Shown here piece by piece: positions 24,735 to 34,170 of a stretch of DNA of 54,773 nt (its first letter is position 1; every line of letters starts with the position of its first letter). The stretch lies in contig CAIYEO010000073.1 of assembly GCA_903925195.1 (NCBI GenBank), positions 1-54,773 of the forward strand, given 5' to 3'. Under the pieces are notes generated by a model. It was not told the origin of the DNA and did no database searches. It saw nothing but the letters and a program-made list of their open reading frames with translations. Source of the DNA: an uncultured Candidatus Saccharibacteria bacterium (lineage in GTDB: Bacteria > Patescibacteria > Saccharimonadia > Saccharimonadales > UBA4665). A program made the translations under genes and the position numbers.

Positions 24735-25418
24735 ATGATTATAAATATATTAAGAAAATACAAAAAAGTAGTAATAGTAGTTTTATTACTTGGTTTTATA
24801 TTCACAGCATACGAAATATATATTGCTTCTACTTTTCATATAATAAAAACTGACCCGTCTATCTCTAACATATCCGTTATATCGCCATACTTTGATGTAC
24901 ATTTTAGTAAAAATTTATCGAAAGATATAAAGGTGAAAATTATTCCATCCAATGCCTCTAGTTCAACGGTCATGTCTGGTAAAAATATTAAAATAAATTT
25001 AATATCTCCATTAATCAGCTCACAAAGCTATAAAATTACAATTACAAACATTTACTGCTTAAACGGTGATCATCTAGGTGATAAAGTTTTTAATTTTAAA
25101 CCTGTTTCTATTCTAAATACAAAACTATCTAAGGAACAAACAACAGTAATCACTAATCAACAATCTGCCTATCAAAATGCTTCATATGCTAACGGCTTAT
25201 CTGTTATATTACCTTTTAATGGCCCTGGTCTTAATTATAGGATAAATTACACCAGTTTAATTGATAGTAATAATAAACCTGTTATTACTATAATAATCTC
25301 TTATAAGTCCGAGCAGAGCAAAACAGATGCAGTTGCTTGGCTAAAAGCAGAAGGCTTTAATATTAACGACTATAAAGTTCAATATCTAGGTCTAGACAGT
25401 ACTCAACAAGGCCAATAA
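24735..25418 (+). CDS. Membrane-anchored protein with SbsA-type Ig-like domain
   Basis: A 227-residue protein. After a short basic start, one transmembrane helix (about 10-32) anchors it. Residues 36-125 (TDPSISNISVISPYFDVHFSK ... YKITITNIYCLNGDHLGDKVFNFKP) fit a bacterial Ig-like (SbsA_Ig/Big_5) fold: a strand series with a P-x-F-S-K motif. Residues 130-227 form a separate mixed domain. It is 3 bases after the hydrolase gene, so probably the last gene of the secretion operon, and may support surface assembly. Function unknown. Confidence 0.65.
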   Translation: MIINILRKYKKVVIVVLLLGFIFTAYEIYIASTFHIIKTDPSISNISVISPYFDVHFSKNLSKDIKVKIIPSNASSSTVMSGKNIKINLISPLISSQSYKITITNIYCLNGDHLGDKVFNFKPVSILNTKLSKEQTTVITNQQSAYQNASYANGLSVILPFNGPGLNYRINYTSLIDSNNKPVITIIISYKSEQSKTDAVAWLKAEGFNINDYKVQYLGLDSTQQGQ

Positions 25419-25426
25419 TATTACAC

Positions 25427-26488
25427 TTATTTATCTGTTAGTATGATATTTGCTTGCTCACTAAAATGATGAAGAATTACATCTGCGTCAGTAGTAGTAA
25501 TAAAAGTCTGATAGGGACTCAAGAAATTAGTAAGATTTTTTCGCCTGTTTCCATCAAGCTCACTAAATACGTCATCGAATAAAAGTATTGGTTTTTTATC
25601 CCTGTATTTTTCAACAATTCTCGTCTCAAGCACCTTACAAACCAACATTAAGGTTCTCATTTCTCCTCTAGATGCTGTTTCGCTCGCAAGATGGCCATTT
25701 AATAGTAGGTCAAAATCATCTCTATGTGGTCCGCTAGAAGTAAAGCCTCTTTCAAAGTCTGTGTCTATGTTATTTTCTAGTTTATTAAGTAGGTCACTGG
25801 CATAATTTTTTGTATTAATTTTTGTTGAATAATTAAATTGAACTTTTGATTTAATATTAGATAGTTCACTATATATTCCTTCTGATGACTTATTCATAAC
25901 ATCAATAAGCTCTAATCTATATCTAACTATTGCTTCTGCAAGTTCACTTAGTCTTAAATTCCAAACAAAAATATTACTCCTAGCATTGCTGTGGTTATTT
26001 TTTAGTAGAGTATTGCGCTGATATAAAACCCTTTTGTAGTGTTTTCTTGTTTCTTTAAAACCAGGTTTTATTTTCTCTAAAAGATCATCTAAAAAATTAC
26101 GTCTACTATCCGGTGAAGAACTAAGTATGGTAAGATTTTCTGGCTCAAATATTACAACTGGTATAGTTCTATTGATACTTAGTCTTTTAAATTTTTGACC
26201 GCCAATTTCGTAACTCTTAATGACACTTTCGCCGTTCTTCTCAAGCTTAATTATTCTAGTCTGATTATCTGTAGTGTGGCTTTCAATTTTTGACCACTCA
26301 CTATCGTAGTTTATAAGCTCAATATCTTTTCCTCTATAAGAATTTTCACCTGCTATTAATATAATAGACTCTAGTAGATTAGTCTTTCCACTAGCATTAG
26401 GGCCAACTATTATATTTACGCTTTTGTTAAATTCAAATGACTCATCATTGTATGATCTAAAGTTCTGAAGTCTTATGTCGGTTAGCAT
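25427..26488 (-). CDS. recF: DNA repair/recombination protein RecF
   Basis: A 353-residue SMC-like ATPase that helps load RecA at gaps in DNA. Walker A GPNASGKTNLLES lies at residues about 29-41. The N-terminal MLTDIRLQNFRSY start is the classic RecF opening. The ABC-type signature SRGEMRTLML and Walker B KPILLFDDVFSELD lie near the C-terminus. It is downstream of dnaN (10-base gap), the usual origin-proximal order. Length is normal for the family. Confidence 0.96.
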   Translation of the reverse strand: MLTDIRLQNFRSYNDESFEFNKSVNIIVGPNASGKTNLLESIILIAGENSYRGKDIELINYDSEWSKIESHTTDNQTRIIKLEKNGESVIKSYEIGGQKFKRLSINRTIPVVIFEPENLTILSSSPDSRRNFLDDLLEKIKPGFKETRKHYKRVLYQRNTLLKNNHSNARSNIFVWNLRLSELAEAIVRYRLELIDVMNKSSEGIYSELSNIKSKVQFNYSTKINTKNYASDLLNKLENNIDTDFERGFTSSGPHRDDFDLLLNGHLASETASRGEMRTLMLVCKVLETRIVEKYRDKKPILLFDDVFSELDGNRRKNLTNFLSPYQTFITTTDADVILHHFSEQANIILTDK

Positions 26489-26498
26489 AAGATATATT

Positions 26499-27590
26499 TT
26501 AGCTCTTCAGAGGCATAATGACATGTATATAATCGACGTCACTAGGATCTTTAAGTAAAGATGGCTCGAGCTTGCCATTGAAGCTAAAAACAATCTCCTC
26601 GCCGGTCATAACGTGTAAGGCATCAAGTAAATATCTTGAGTTTAAAGTAATTGAGCCTTCGCCTTTTATTTTTCCAGTTGTACTAGCAATATTCTCACCA
26701 AGTTGTGAAGCTATGGAATGTATATTTAAGGTTTGATCCTGGTCATTAACTTCAAGCGTTATACTTCCAGCATTTTCTCTTGCAAACAGACTAGATACTT
26801 TAGCGATATTTAAAAGCTCGGATTTAGGCAGTCTTGCAGTAGTTATAAATTTCTTAGGTATTAGACTGGCGTAATTCGGGTACTTTCCATCAATTAATCT
26901 TGCAACAAGCTCAACGTCACCAACTCGGAATAAAACCTGTTGATCATTATGTGTTACTTCTATTTCGCCATCAAAGTCTGAAGCTAATCTAAGCAATTCT
27001 TGAGTAGCACTAAAGGGAACTAATATGTTGATTGTTTGATCAGTGTTCATAACTGTTGCTTCAGCTAATCTATAACTATCTGTTGCAACTATTAATAATT
27101 TACCTTGGTCACTATGGAAATATACACCTGTTAATACTGGTCGAGTGTCATCATTTGAAGCTGCAATAATTACTTGTTGAAGTTTCTTTTTAAGCAGGGA
27201 AGAATCAATTTTCCATTCTTGACCATCTTTAATACTAGGTAGAACAGGGAATTCTTCTGATGAAATACCGTTTATAGTTGATCTATATGTACCAGTAGAG
27301 AAGTGGAGTTTATATTCATCTAGTTTAAGTTCAATAATTCCGCTAGGTAGGGAACTAACAAAATCCTGCACTAGACGGGCAGGGATAGTAATTGAACCTT
27401 CTTCACTAACCTTCGAGCCAATGAAGTGTGTTATTGCAATATCTAGATTAGTAGCAGAAATACTTAGTCTTGTTCCAACTGTTTTAATTAATACGTTTGC
27501 AAGAATTGGTAATGTGTTTCTAGAAGAAGCAACTCTTGCGACACTACTAAGAGCTTTATTAAGATTTTCTTGTGTAACTTGAATCTTCAT
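26499..27590 (-). CDS. dnaN: DNA polymerase III beta subunit (sliding clamp)
   Basis: A 363-residue clamp that holds the replicative polymerase on DNA. Three repeated clamp domains of about 120 residues are visible: MKIQVTQENLNKALSSV start, PVLTGVYFHSD in the middle repeat and YIHVIMPL at the C-terminus, the classic (V)MP(M/L)-type ending. A strong Shine-Dalgarno sequence (GGGGGT) stands 6 bases before the ATG. It is separated from dnaA by a 260-base repeat-bearing gap. Confidence 0.97.
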   Translation of the reverse strand: MKIQVTQENLNKALSSVARVASSRNTLPILANVLIKTVGTRLSISATNLDIAITHFIGSKVSEEGSITIPARLVQDFVSSLPSGIIELKLDEYKLHFSTGTYRSTINGISSEEFPVLPSIKDGQEWKIDSSLLKKKLQQVIIAASNDDTRPVLTGVYFHSDQGKLLIVATDSYRLAEATVMNTDQTINILVPFSATQELLRLASDFDGEIEVTHNDQQVLFRVGDVELVARLIDGKYPNYASLIPKKFITTARLPKSELLNIAKVSSLFARENAGSITLEVNDQDQTLNIHSIASQLGENIASTTGKIKGEGSITLNSRYLLDALHVMTGEEIVFSFNGKLEPSLLKDPSDVDYIHVIMPLKS

Positions 27591-27851
27591 AGTTTTACCC
27601 CCATGTTATTAATAATAAAAAATAAATTACTTAAAAAAACTCTAGTTATTATAGGGGCTGTGTACAATGTGTAAAACATGTCATTTAACAGATCTAAAAC
27701 AGTACTTTTTTTACTTGTATAACTTTTGTATAAGCTTGTTACGGAACTTGTATAAACAAGCTGGTTATAAACAGCACCTGCAGAATGACTAACTAAACTG
27801 AGTATATTCACTAGCCCTAAACCACAAGCAAACACATTTTTTACCCAGGTT
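27591..27851. other. dnaA-dnaN intergenic region with origin-like repeats
   Basis: An AT-rich 261-base gap. It holds two directly abutting 9-mers that match the DnaA box except at one position: TGTGTACAA (27659-27667) and TGTGTAAAA (27668-27676), the reverse of TTATnCACA. It also holds three copies of TTGTATAA at 27715, 27726 and 27748, spaced 11 and 22 bases. AGCTTGTT and AACAAGCT around the last copy form an inverted repeat. The AT-rich tract at 27600-27653 could be an unwinding element. An open frame across the gap looks non-coding. Confidence 0.55.
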
Positions 27852-29225
27852 CTACACATACAAACGCTCCTTAATTTTAATTATAGCTGTCTTTATATTG
27901 TTATCTAGAACAGATTCCTTCTCTATTTTATCTATAGAATGAATAGCTGTCGTATGATCTTTTCTGCCTAATTCCCTGGCTATCTTTGGGAAACTAAGGT
28001 GTAATTCACTTCTTAATATATACATGGCTACTTGCCTTGGAACGACAATATCCTTGTCTCTTTTTGGACCAATAATGTCTTCAATAGTGATTTGGAAATA
28101 CTTAGCAGTTCTTTCTATTACTTGCTTAGGACTTATATGTTTTGGTCTTGCTTTGCCGCTACCAAGTAGTGATGAAGTAACTTCTAGGCTAGGTTCAAGC
28201 TCTCTCATTTCACAAAAAGCCAGAAGCTGATTTAAGGCCCCTTCTAATTCTCTAATATTAGTTTGGACGTAATTAGCTAAATACTCGACTACCTGAGGAG
28301 ATAATTCAAGACCATGGCTACTTGCCTTAGTCTGGATAATCGCACATCTTGTTTCAAAATCTGGGTTTTGCATATCTATACTCATTCCCCAAACAAATCT
28401 AGACCTAAGTCTTTCTTCGAGAGTTGGTATTTCTCTAGGAGGTTTATCTGATGAAATAATAATTTGTCTATTGCCTTGATGAAGCGCATTAAAGGTATGG
28501 AAGAATTCTTCTTGAATCTTCTCCTTGCCAGCGAGAAACTGAACATCATCAACTATTAAAACATCAGCTCCTCTATAGAAACCAGCAAAGTCGGTATTCT
28601 TTTTGAATCTAAGTGCGTCTACGAATTCTTGAACGAACTGTTCAGTTGATGCATAAACAACTCGCGCATCGGGATTGTTGTTTAATACTGCATTACCAAC
28701 TGCTTGGATTAAATGAGTTTTTCCAATTCCAACTCCTCCATATAAGAAAAGAGGGTTATATTTTTTCCCAGGATCGGCGACTATAGCTTGGCAAGCTGCA
28801 TAGGCTAGTTCATTACCAGCTCCTACTATAAAATTATCAAAAGTATATTTCTCGTTTAAACCCTGCCTGTATTGATGGGATAAGCTACTACCTCTGGTTC
28901 TTGGCTTAGCTGGCTGGTTATCGCTAAGTACCATAATTTCTTCAGTGCTTTCGTTTTTGTTCTTATTAACAGAAGATATTTTATATTCTACTTGAACCTG
29001 AGTTACCCCGTTCTTTTTTAGAGTCTCAATTATTAGATCATTAAATTTACGTTCGAGCTGTTGTTTTATGAAGACATTAGGAACTCCAATAGTAACTATC
29101 CCATTACGGTTTCTAATCATCTGTGTTTTTTTGAACCAAGTCACAAAACTAGCCCGTGAAATAGATAGCTCGATTTCTCCGAGCACCGATTGCCATAAAA
29201 CTCCCTCTTGCATAATATTACCCAT
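27852..29225 (-). CDS. dnaA: Chromosomal replication initiator DnaA
   Basis: A 457-residue AAA+ protein that binds DnaA boxes and melts the origin. Domain I is at about residues 5-85 (WQSVLGEIELSISRASFVTWFKKT). Domain III has Walker A GGVGIGKTHL and Walker B VLIVDDVQF, plus the arginine-finger region LRSRFVWG. Domain IV ends in the DNA-binding signature GRKDHTTAIHSIDKI. A second ATG four codons later (29213) matches the usual family start equally well; neither has a clear Shine-Dalgarno sequence. Confidence 0.97.
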   Translation of the reverse strand: MGNIMQEGVLWQSVLGEIELSISRASFVTWFKKTQMIRNRNGIVTIGVPNVFIKQQLERKFNDLIIETLKKNGVTQVQVEYKISSVNKNKNESTEEIMVLSDNQPAKPRTRGSSLSHQYRQGLNEKYTFDNFIVGAGNELAYAACQAIVADPGKKYNPLFLYGGVGIGKTHLIQAVGNAVLNNNPDARVVYASTEQFVQEFVDALRFKKNTDFAGFYRGADVLIVDDVQFLAGKEKIQEEFFHTFNALHQGNRQIIISSDKPPREIPTLEERLRSRFVWGMSIDMQNPDFETRCAIIQTKASSHGLELSPQVVEYLANYVQTNIRELEGALNQLLAFCEMRELEPSLEVTSSLLGSGKARPKHISPKQVIERTAKYFQITIEDIIGPKRDKDIVVPRQVAMYILRSELHLSFPKIARELGRKDHTTAIHSIDKIEKESVLDNNIKTAIIKIKERLYV

Positions 29226-29500
29226 AACTTTTGTACCACTAACTATACATAATTTTCCACAGGCTCACAAACAATTACAGTATAAAAAAATAAAACAGCG
29301 CTTCTAGGGTAAACTTATCCACATATGTTAACCCTCTCTATAAATCTGTGGATAAAATTTGGTTATAGGTGGATAAAATGCTAGAATTAGTAGGTAAAAT
29401 ATTGTTAAATTAACTTTAAGGAAAGCTACCAACAGTAAATCTAGTTATTAAGGTCATAATGTACTTGACCAGACATCACTAGCTTAGGTAGAGTTAGTAT
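29226..29500. other. Origin of replication (oriC) between dnaA and rpmH
   Basis: Two perfect DnaA boxes, TTATCCACA at 29315-29323 and its reverse TGTGGATAA at 29347-29355, and two with one mismatch, TTTTCCACA at 29253-29261 and GGTGGATAA at 29368-29376. The surrounding sequence is AT-rich. dnaA/dnaN leave to the left and rpmH/rnpA to the right, the classical bacterial origin layout. Confidence 0.85.
29465..29494 (+). promoter_or_regulatory. rpmH promoter, probably leaderless
   Basis: TTGACC (29465-29470), 18 bases, TAGAGT (29489-29494), then 6 bases to the rpmH ATG at 29501. No Shine-Dalgarno sequence sits at normal distance. Confidence 0.5.
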
Positions 29501-29638
29501 ATGCCAAAGAGAACTTACCAGCCAAAAAAACGATCAAGAGCTAAAGAACATGGCTTCTTTAAAAGAATGGCTACAAAAAGCGGAAGAGCTGTTTTAAAAA
29601 GACGACGTATAAAAGGCCGCAAACAACTCTCTCATTAG
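29501..29638 (+). CDS. rpmH: 50S ribosomal protein L34
   Basis: A 45-residue, very basic ribosomal protein: [20 protein letters not shown] followed by [23 protein letters not shown]. The RTYQP, HGFxxRMATKxGR and RRRxKGR blocks are diagnostic of L34. It heads the rpmH-rnpA-yidC-jag series that leaves the origin rightward. The ATG sits 6 bases after a -10 box. Confidence 0.97.
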   Translation: MPKRTYQPKKRSRAKEHGFFKRMATKSGRAVLKRRRIKGRKQLSH

Positions 29639-29680
29639 AGAAAGTAAATTTTTTGCATCAGCAGAAAGGACTACTAAACA

Positions 29681-30028
29681 ATGATTGCTAGGGCTAACCG
29701 TTTTCATGGACACGGTAGTCTGCGTTTTTTGTATACCCGTGGAAAAACTGTTCGCAACGATCAACTATCACTTCGATATATTGAAAATAACAGACGCGAA
29801 ACCTGGAGATTGGCGATTGTCGTTTCTAAAAAAGTTCATAAGTCAGCAATTGTTCGAAACCGAATAAGAAGAAGACTATATGAGATTATTAGGCTAAACC
29901 AAGATAAAATTATCGCCCCCTACGATATAGCGCTAATAATCTTCAGTCCAGTAGTCGCTGAGATTGAACCAGAAAAACTAGAAAAATTAATCTTAGATCT
30001 ACTAAAAAAAGCTCAAATTATTAGTTAA
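29681..30028 (+). CDS. rnpA: Ribonuclease P protein component
   Basis: A 115-residue basic protein that assists RNase P RNA in trimming tRNA 5' ends. The family signature RNRIRRRLYEIIR is at about residues 59-71, after VVSKKVHKSAIV; the start MIARANRFHGHGSLRFLYTRGK is typical. The Shine-Dalgarno sequence AAAGGA precedes the ATG. It follows rpmH by 42 bases, as in most bacteria. No yidD gene lies between it and yidC. Confidence 0.95.
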   Translation: MIARANRFHGHGSLRFLYTRGKTVRNDQLSLRYIENNRRETWRLAIVVSKKVHKSAIVRNRIRRRLYEIIRLNQDKIIAPYDIALIIFSPVVAEIEPEKLEKLILDLLKKAQIIS

Positions 30029-30083
30029 ATATAAAGAGAAAAACATAGATAATTATGTTAAAATATAAAAAAAGGAAGTCTAG

Positions 30084-31019
30084 ATGTTTACTACACTCAT
30101 AGTTCAACCGATATTCAACTTACTAGTATTTATATACGCAGTCATCCCGGGACATAATTTTGGCCTGAGTATTATTATCTTTACAGTTATAATTAGACTC
30201 CTGCTTTGGCCTCTAGTAAAAAAACAGCTACATCAAGCAAAGGTCATGCGCAAAGTCCAACCAGAAATTAAGAAGATTAAGAAGGCCGCTCAAGGTGATC
30301 GTCAAAAAGAATCTCAGATGCTTATGGAGCTATATAAAGAAAGAGGCATTAATCCACTAGGCTCTATAGGAATCCTGCTGATTCAATTACCAATATTCTT
30401 AGCTTTATATAGTGGTATCAGAAGAATTATTAACGACCCACATCAAATCATTAGCTTTGCCTACCCACCATTACAGCATTTACCATGGATGGAAAAACTA
30501 GCTAGTAATATAAACCTCTTTGATAATACATTCCTAAAAGTAGTCGATTTATCCAAGAGCGCTATCGGTAGCGGTAATGGAATATATTTCCCAGCCATGG
30601 TAATTGTTATCGCCAGTGCTATTATTCAGTTCTATCAAAGTAAGCAACTAATGCCTACAGATAAAAATGCTCGTAAACTAAGACACATACTAAAGGATGC
30701 TGGTTCAGGCAGGACTACTGATTCCTCAGAGGTTAATGCAGCTGTTGGGAAGAGTACTCGTTATCTACTACCGGTAATGATCTTTATATTCACTGTAAGC
30801 GTAGCCTCAGCCCTGTCTCTTTACTGGCTAACAAGTGGAGCCGTTGCCTTCTTGCAGCAACACCTTATTCTTAAGAAAGACGAAGAAGAGATGGAAGAAA
30901 TTGCCGATAAACCAGACTCCAAAGATAAAATCATCGAAGGCGAAGTTATTTCCAAGACTCCTAATAAAAAAACAAACAAGAAAGTAAAAACTGCAAAAAC
31001 TAAAAAAAGGAGGAAGTAG
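30084..31019 (+). CDS. yidC: Membrane protein insertase YidC/Oxa1
   Basis: A 311-residue insertase that places proteins in the cytoplasmic membrane. It has the short (Gram-positive/Oxa1-like) form without the large periplasmic domain. Five hydrophobic segments are visible: about 10-30, then SIIIFTVIIRLLLWPL (28-45), IGILLIQLPIFLALYSGI (95-115), a segment near 170-190 and the last near 230-265. A charged loop KVQPEIKKIKKAAQGDRQKE follows the first helices. The conserved membrane arginine (IIRLLLWPL) is present. The C-terminal tail is lysine-rich, as in ribosome-binding forms. Shine-Dalgarno AAGGAAG. Confidence 0.95.
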   Translation: MFTTLIVQPIFNLLVFIYAVIPGHNFGLSIIIFTVIIRLLLWPLVKKQLHQAKVMRKVQPEIKKIKKAAQGDRQKESQMLMELYKERGINPLGSIGILLIQLPIFLALYSGIRRIINDPHQIISFAYPPLQHLPWMEKLASNINLFDNTFLKVVDLSKSAIGSGNGIYFPAMVIVIASAIIQFYQSKQLMPTDKNARKLRHILKDAGSGRTTDSSEVNAAVGKSTRYLLPVMIFIFTVSVASALSLYWLTSGAVAFLQQHLILKKDEEEMEEIADKPDSKDKIIEGEVISKTPNKKTNKKVKTAKTKKRRK

Positions 31020-31021
31020 CA

Positions 31022-31492
31022 ATGGATAAAAATTTAGAAGCATCAATCGGTTATGCAAAAAAATACCTAGAAGACCTACTGACTTTTTTTGGGCTTAATA
31101 CCGATGTTAATGCGACCTGTAGCGATGAAAAAGTAATAGAAATAAATGTTCCCTCGTCTCATTTGAATGGATTTTTAATTGGACAAAAAGGCGAGACTGT
31201 AAGGGCCTTACAGTTCATGGTAAGTAACGCACTTCGTAATAATGAATTTGAAATAAACAGAGTTAGTGTAGATATCGCTGATTATAAGAAGCAAAGAGCC
31301 GACCGAGTTACTGAACAAGCACAGGAATGGGTAAAACAAGTCAAAGAGACTAAAGAGCCACTAGACCTGAAACCAATGAACCCTGCCGACAGAAGAGTTG
31401 TACATCAATTAGCTTCAGAGAATGATTTGCTTAGCGAATCAGCTGGTGAAGGTAGAGATAGACATATTGTTCTTAGCATTAAGCCCGAATAA
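31022..31492 (+). CDS. jag: Jag/KhpB RNA-binding protein (KH + R3H)
   Basis: A 156-residue protein. The KH domain is at about residues 30-95 with LIGQKGETVRALQFMVSNAL, and the R3H domain at about 97-156 with PADRRVVHQLASEN. An N-terminal Jag_N region is short. Jag/KhpB binds RNA and is usually encoded right after yidC, as here (2-base gap). Translation is coupled through GGAGG ahead of its start. Confidence 0.93.
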   Translation: MDKNLEASIGYAKKYLEDLLTFFGLNTDVNATCSDEKVIEINVPSSHLNGFLIGQKGETVRALQFMVSNALRNNEFEINRVSVDIADYKKQRADRVTEQAQEWVKQVKETKEPLDLKPMNPADRRVVHQLASENDLLSESAGEGRDRHIVLSIKPE

Positions 31493-31502
31493 TTATAAAA
31501 AA

Positions 31503-34112
31503 CTAATTAGGCGATGTATACTGCCTGGTTAAATAAAACTTATAAGCACCAGAACCAAATAAGCAGTTTTGTTTGTCCTTACAAGTAGCTGGATCTTTTT
31601 TCGCGTATTGCAAAAACGTAGCTACTTTATCATCTAAAGTAGGACCATGTAAATTTTGAGGGTTTGTATGAACTGGGTAGCCTAAGTAATGGACTAAAGG
31701 TATCGAAATAAGATTCTGATATTGTCCATTCTGGTATTGCTCTAAGGCTGAAGCTGCAAAACTAGAAGTAGCATTGTGGTCTGGATGATCCTTTATTTGA
31801 CCACCTACAACCGTTGACTGAGTTCTAATAATAGAAGGATGATAAGCATACATTAATTGTTCTAGAGCATTGATTAGTTGTTCTTTATCATAAGAAGATT
31901 GACTGTCTACTGAGTTAATGCTTGAAATATTTCCAGATAACAGCTTTGGCAAAGTTTGGAAGTTGGTTGCTGAAAAACCTTCTCCTTTCAAACCCCCATC
32001 TGGCAGTAGTAGGAATACTAGAGAAATATTTGGGCTTTCTTTTTGGGTTGCAATTTGGACATATTCTCCCTTATTTAATTCAACGGTAATCTTATTCCAG
32101 GCTAAATCTAAATGACCATCCATATAGTCATAGGCTGCTTCTGCTCCATCTTGGCGACTCAACCAATAAAATTGACCACTACCAGCATCACCAGCCGTTA
32201 AATAAACGCTAACGACACATCTTCCTTGCTGTAGGTCTTTGCTAACATCTGGATTTATGAATAGTAAGTCATCATCTTCGTGTGCCACTATATTCATAAC
32301 AGTCGGACCAATACAGTTATTGTTAGATAGCTGACTAATCTTAATAGGCAGTATTGTTCCTGGTGTAGCCTTGGTTTGCTTGGGACTTGTTTTATTAATA
32401 CCCCTATCATAGAAAAGTAAAAGTTCATTAGGGCTGGCTACAGAACCAGATATTAACAAGCTAGAGTTAGGCTTACCAAAATAATTAGTTATTTGCTTCA
32501 CAGAGCAATTTGGGAAATTAGTTAAATTGCCATGAAGCGTCAAAAGGTATGCAAAACTATTTTGATTTAAATCTTTTTGCCAAGCTAGGCTAGTTGGCGA
32601 TGAGCTTAAATTAGTACAACTTGAAATAGGCATCACTGACTGTTTATTATTGGTGGTGTTTTTAATCGGTATAACTCTCCAATAGTTACCAACAAGAACT
32701 GATACATGATGATTCTTTAAGGCACTCTCTATTGAGGCATTCCTGACTGAAGTATCATTAAAAGCATTTAGATTTTGACGGTAATCTTTATTAGCTGATA
32801 AAATTCCAAAAATAAGACTTATTATTAGTAAACCAGCAACCACGCTAACAACTTTTGTATCCCAATGTTTTTCTCTTGAGTAGGTAGCGATACTAACAAA
32901 TAAAGCAAAAAAAGCGATTGTTAAATAGCGTGCATCAACTTGGTAATAGTGATTGGTGAAAATAAATAACCCAAACATGACTATTGTTGAAAAAATTAAC
33001 ATAAGTGACAGTAAGTAATAGTTATCTATTCTTACATCATCGTTTTTTAACGAGCTTCTCGATCTTAAACTTAACCTAACTAACTTATAGATAACAAAGA
33101 GTCCAAGTACGGCAATTAATATATTTGCTAGGTAGCTAATCAGACTATAGCTAAAAAAACTGTTGGAAGCAGTAGACGATAGGCCTTTTATGGTCACAGC
33201 ACTATGAGCTGGATTGGCGCCAATATTTGTGAATATCGATAGAATACCGTATATCACACCGACCATAATGTTTTTTGCTCCTTGCGCAGAGTCATAATAT
33301 GACGATGCGGTACTGTCTACTATATGAGTAACACCATGTTTATTTAAAAACACTAATAGTAGATTGCCCAGTACGCCAGCAATAATAGCTAGCCCAAGCC
33401 AGTGAGCAAAAATCATAACAAACTTCCACTTCTTTAGAAAAGAATAAGTAACTACTCCCAGTAAAGCACCGCCAATACTAAGAGATAGAAAGAGTTTGTC
33501 TGAAGCAACCAATAATGATAGCAACAATACCGATAGCCAATATTGCCAATTTTTGAATCCTTTATGACGAATTAGTAATATCAGGCTCAGTATAAATACA
33601 ATATATTCAATATTCCTAGTAGTTATCATGGCCATATTTACAGGTAGCAATGAGCCGGCGATTGGCTCGATTGGTATTAGTAAAAGGGTAGATGCTACAG
33701 CCAAACAAAGAGTTCCAAATATTAGTGGTCGGCGTTCAATTCTATAAAGCAAATAGGCAAGGGAAGCAACTGTCGCAATTGTTAGAAATAGAGTCACATA
33801 GATGAATGAAGCGTTAGAATAGTTATATAGTTTTATAAAATAGAGTAGTGGCCATTTTATTAAAAAACTATGGACTCCAGGCATTAAAGCATTCTTAAAA
33901 ACATTGCTACTTTCTAGTAAATACGGACTTACTAGTTGATCACTATTTAGCTGATTTATCTTTGCGCCCAGTATACTCCAATAAGTAACAGTAGAAAAAA
34001 GCGCAATCAGACAAAAAACAACATAAGCCTTTATGAAAAGAGCGTTATTAACAATGCTTTGAAATAAGCTAGGGTTGTTTTTGTTTAGTTTAGTTTTTTG
34101 TTGTTTTGCCAA
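31503..34112 (-). CDS. Polytopic membrane protein fused to a PIG-L deacetylase domain
   Basis: An 869-residue protein starting at TTG. Residues about 25-460 contain some 10-12 transmembrane helices in a layout like GT-C glycosyltransferases or DUF6056-like membrane proteins. Residues about 460-590 are a soluble linker. The C-terminal domain (about 600-860) is a PIG-L/LmbE deacetylase: AHEDDD near 610 (family AHPDDE), HPDHN near 775. PIG-L enzymes remove N-acetyl groups from GlcNAc-linked lipids or small thiols. The fusion suggests a lipid-linked sugar is deacetylated on the outer face of the membrane. It begins the polysaccharide region. Confidence 0.8.
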   Translation of the reverse strand: MAKQQKTKLNKNNPSLFQSIVNNALFIKAYVVFCLIALFSTVTYWSILGAKINQLNSDQLVSPYLLESSNVFKNALMPGVHSFLIKWPLLYFIKLYNYSNASFIYVTLFLTIATVASLAYLLYRIERRPLIFGTLCLAVASTLLLIPIEPIAGSLLPVNMAMITTRNIEYIVFILSLILLIRHKGFKNWQYWLSVLLLSLLVASDKLFLSLSIGGALLGVVTYSFLKKWKFVMIFAHWLGLAIIAGVLGNLLLVFLNKHGVTHIVDSTASSYYDSAQGAKNIMVGVIYGILSIFTNIGANPAHSAVTIKGLSSTASNSFFSYSLISYLANILIAVLGLFVIYKLVRLSLRSRSSLKNDDVRIDNYYLLSLMLIFSTIVMFGLFIFTNHYYQVDARYLTIAFFALFVSIATYSREKHWDTKVVSVVAGLLIISLIFGILSANKDYRQNLNAFNDTSVRNASIESALKNHHVSVLVGNYWRVIPIKNTTNNKQSVMPISSCTNLSSSPTSLAWQKDLNQNSFAYLLTLHGNLTNFPNCSVKQITNYFGKPNSSLLISGSVASPNELLLFYDRGINKTSPKQTKATPGTILPIKISQLSNNNCIGPTVMNIVAHEDDDLLFINPDVSKDLQQGRCVVSVYLTAGDAGSGQFYWLSRQDGAEAAYDYMDGHLDLAWNKITVELNKGEYVQIATQKESPNISLVFLLLPDGGLKGEGFSATNFQTLPKLLSGNISSINSVDSQSSYDKEQLINALEQLMYAYHPSIIRTQSTVVGGQIKDHPDHNATSSFAASALEQYQNGQYQNLISIPLVHYLGYPVHTNPQNLHGPTLDDKVATFLQYAKKDPATCKDKQNCLFGSGAYKFYLTRQYTSPN

Positions 34113-34170
34113 TTGTTGTCCAGCGGGTTAATATTAATAAGATTTTAACATATAGGTTATATCTACAAAA

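Noticed and set aside
27587..27859. A 90-codon open frame between dnaA and dnaN, ending in a 4-base overlap with dnaN
   Set aside because: The translation is rich in repeated Y/S/T/K blocks created by the origin repeats, has no recognisable domain, no ribosome binding site, and covers the DnaA-like boxes. Most likely non-coding.
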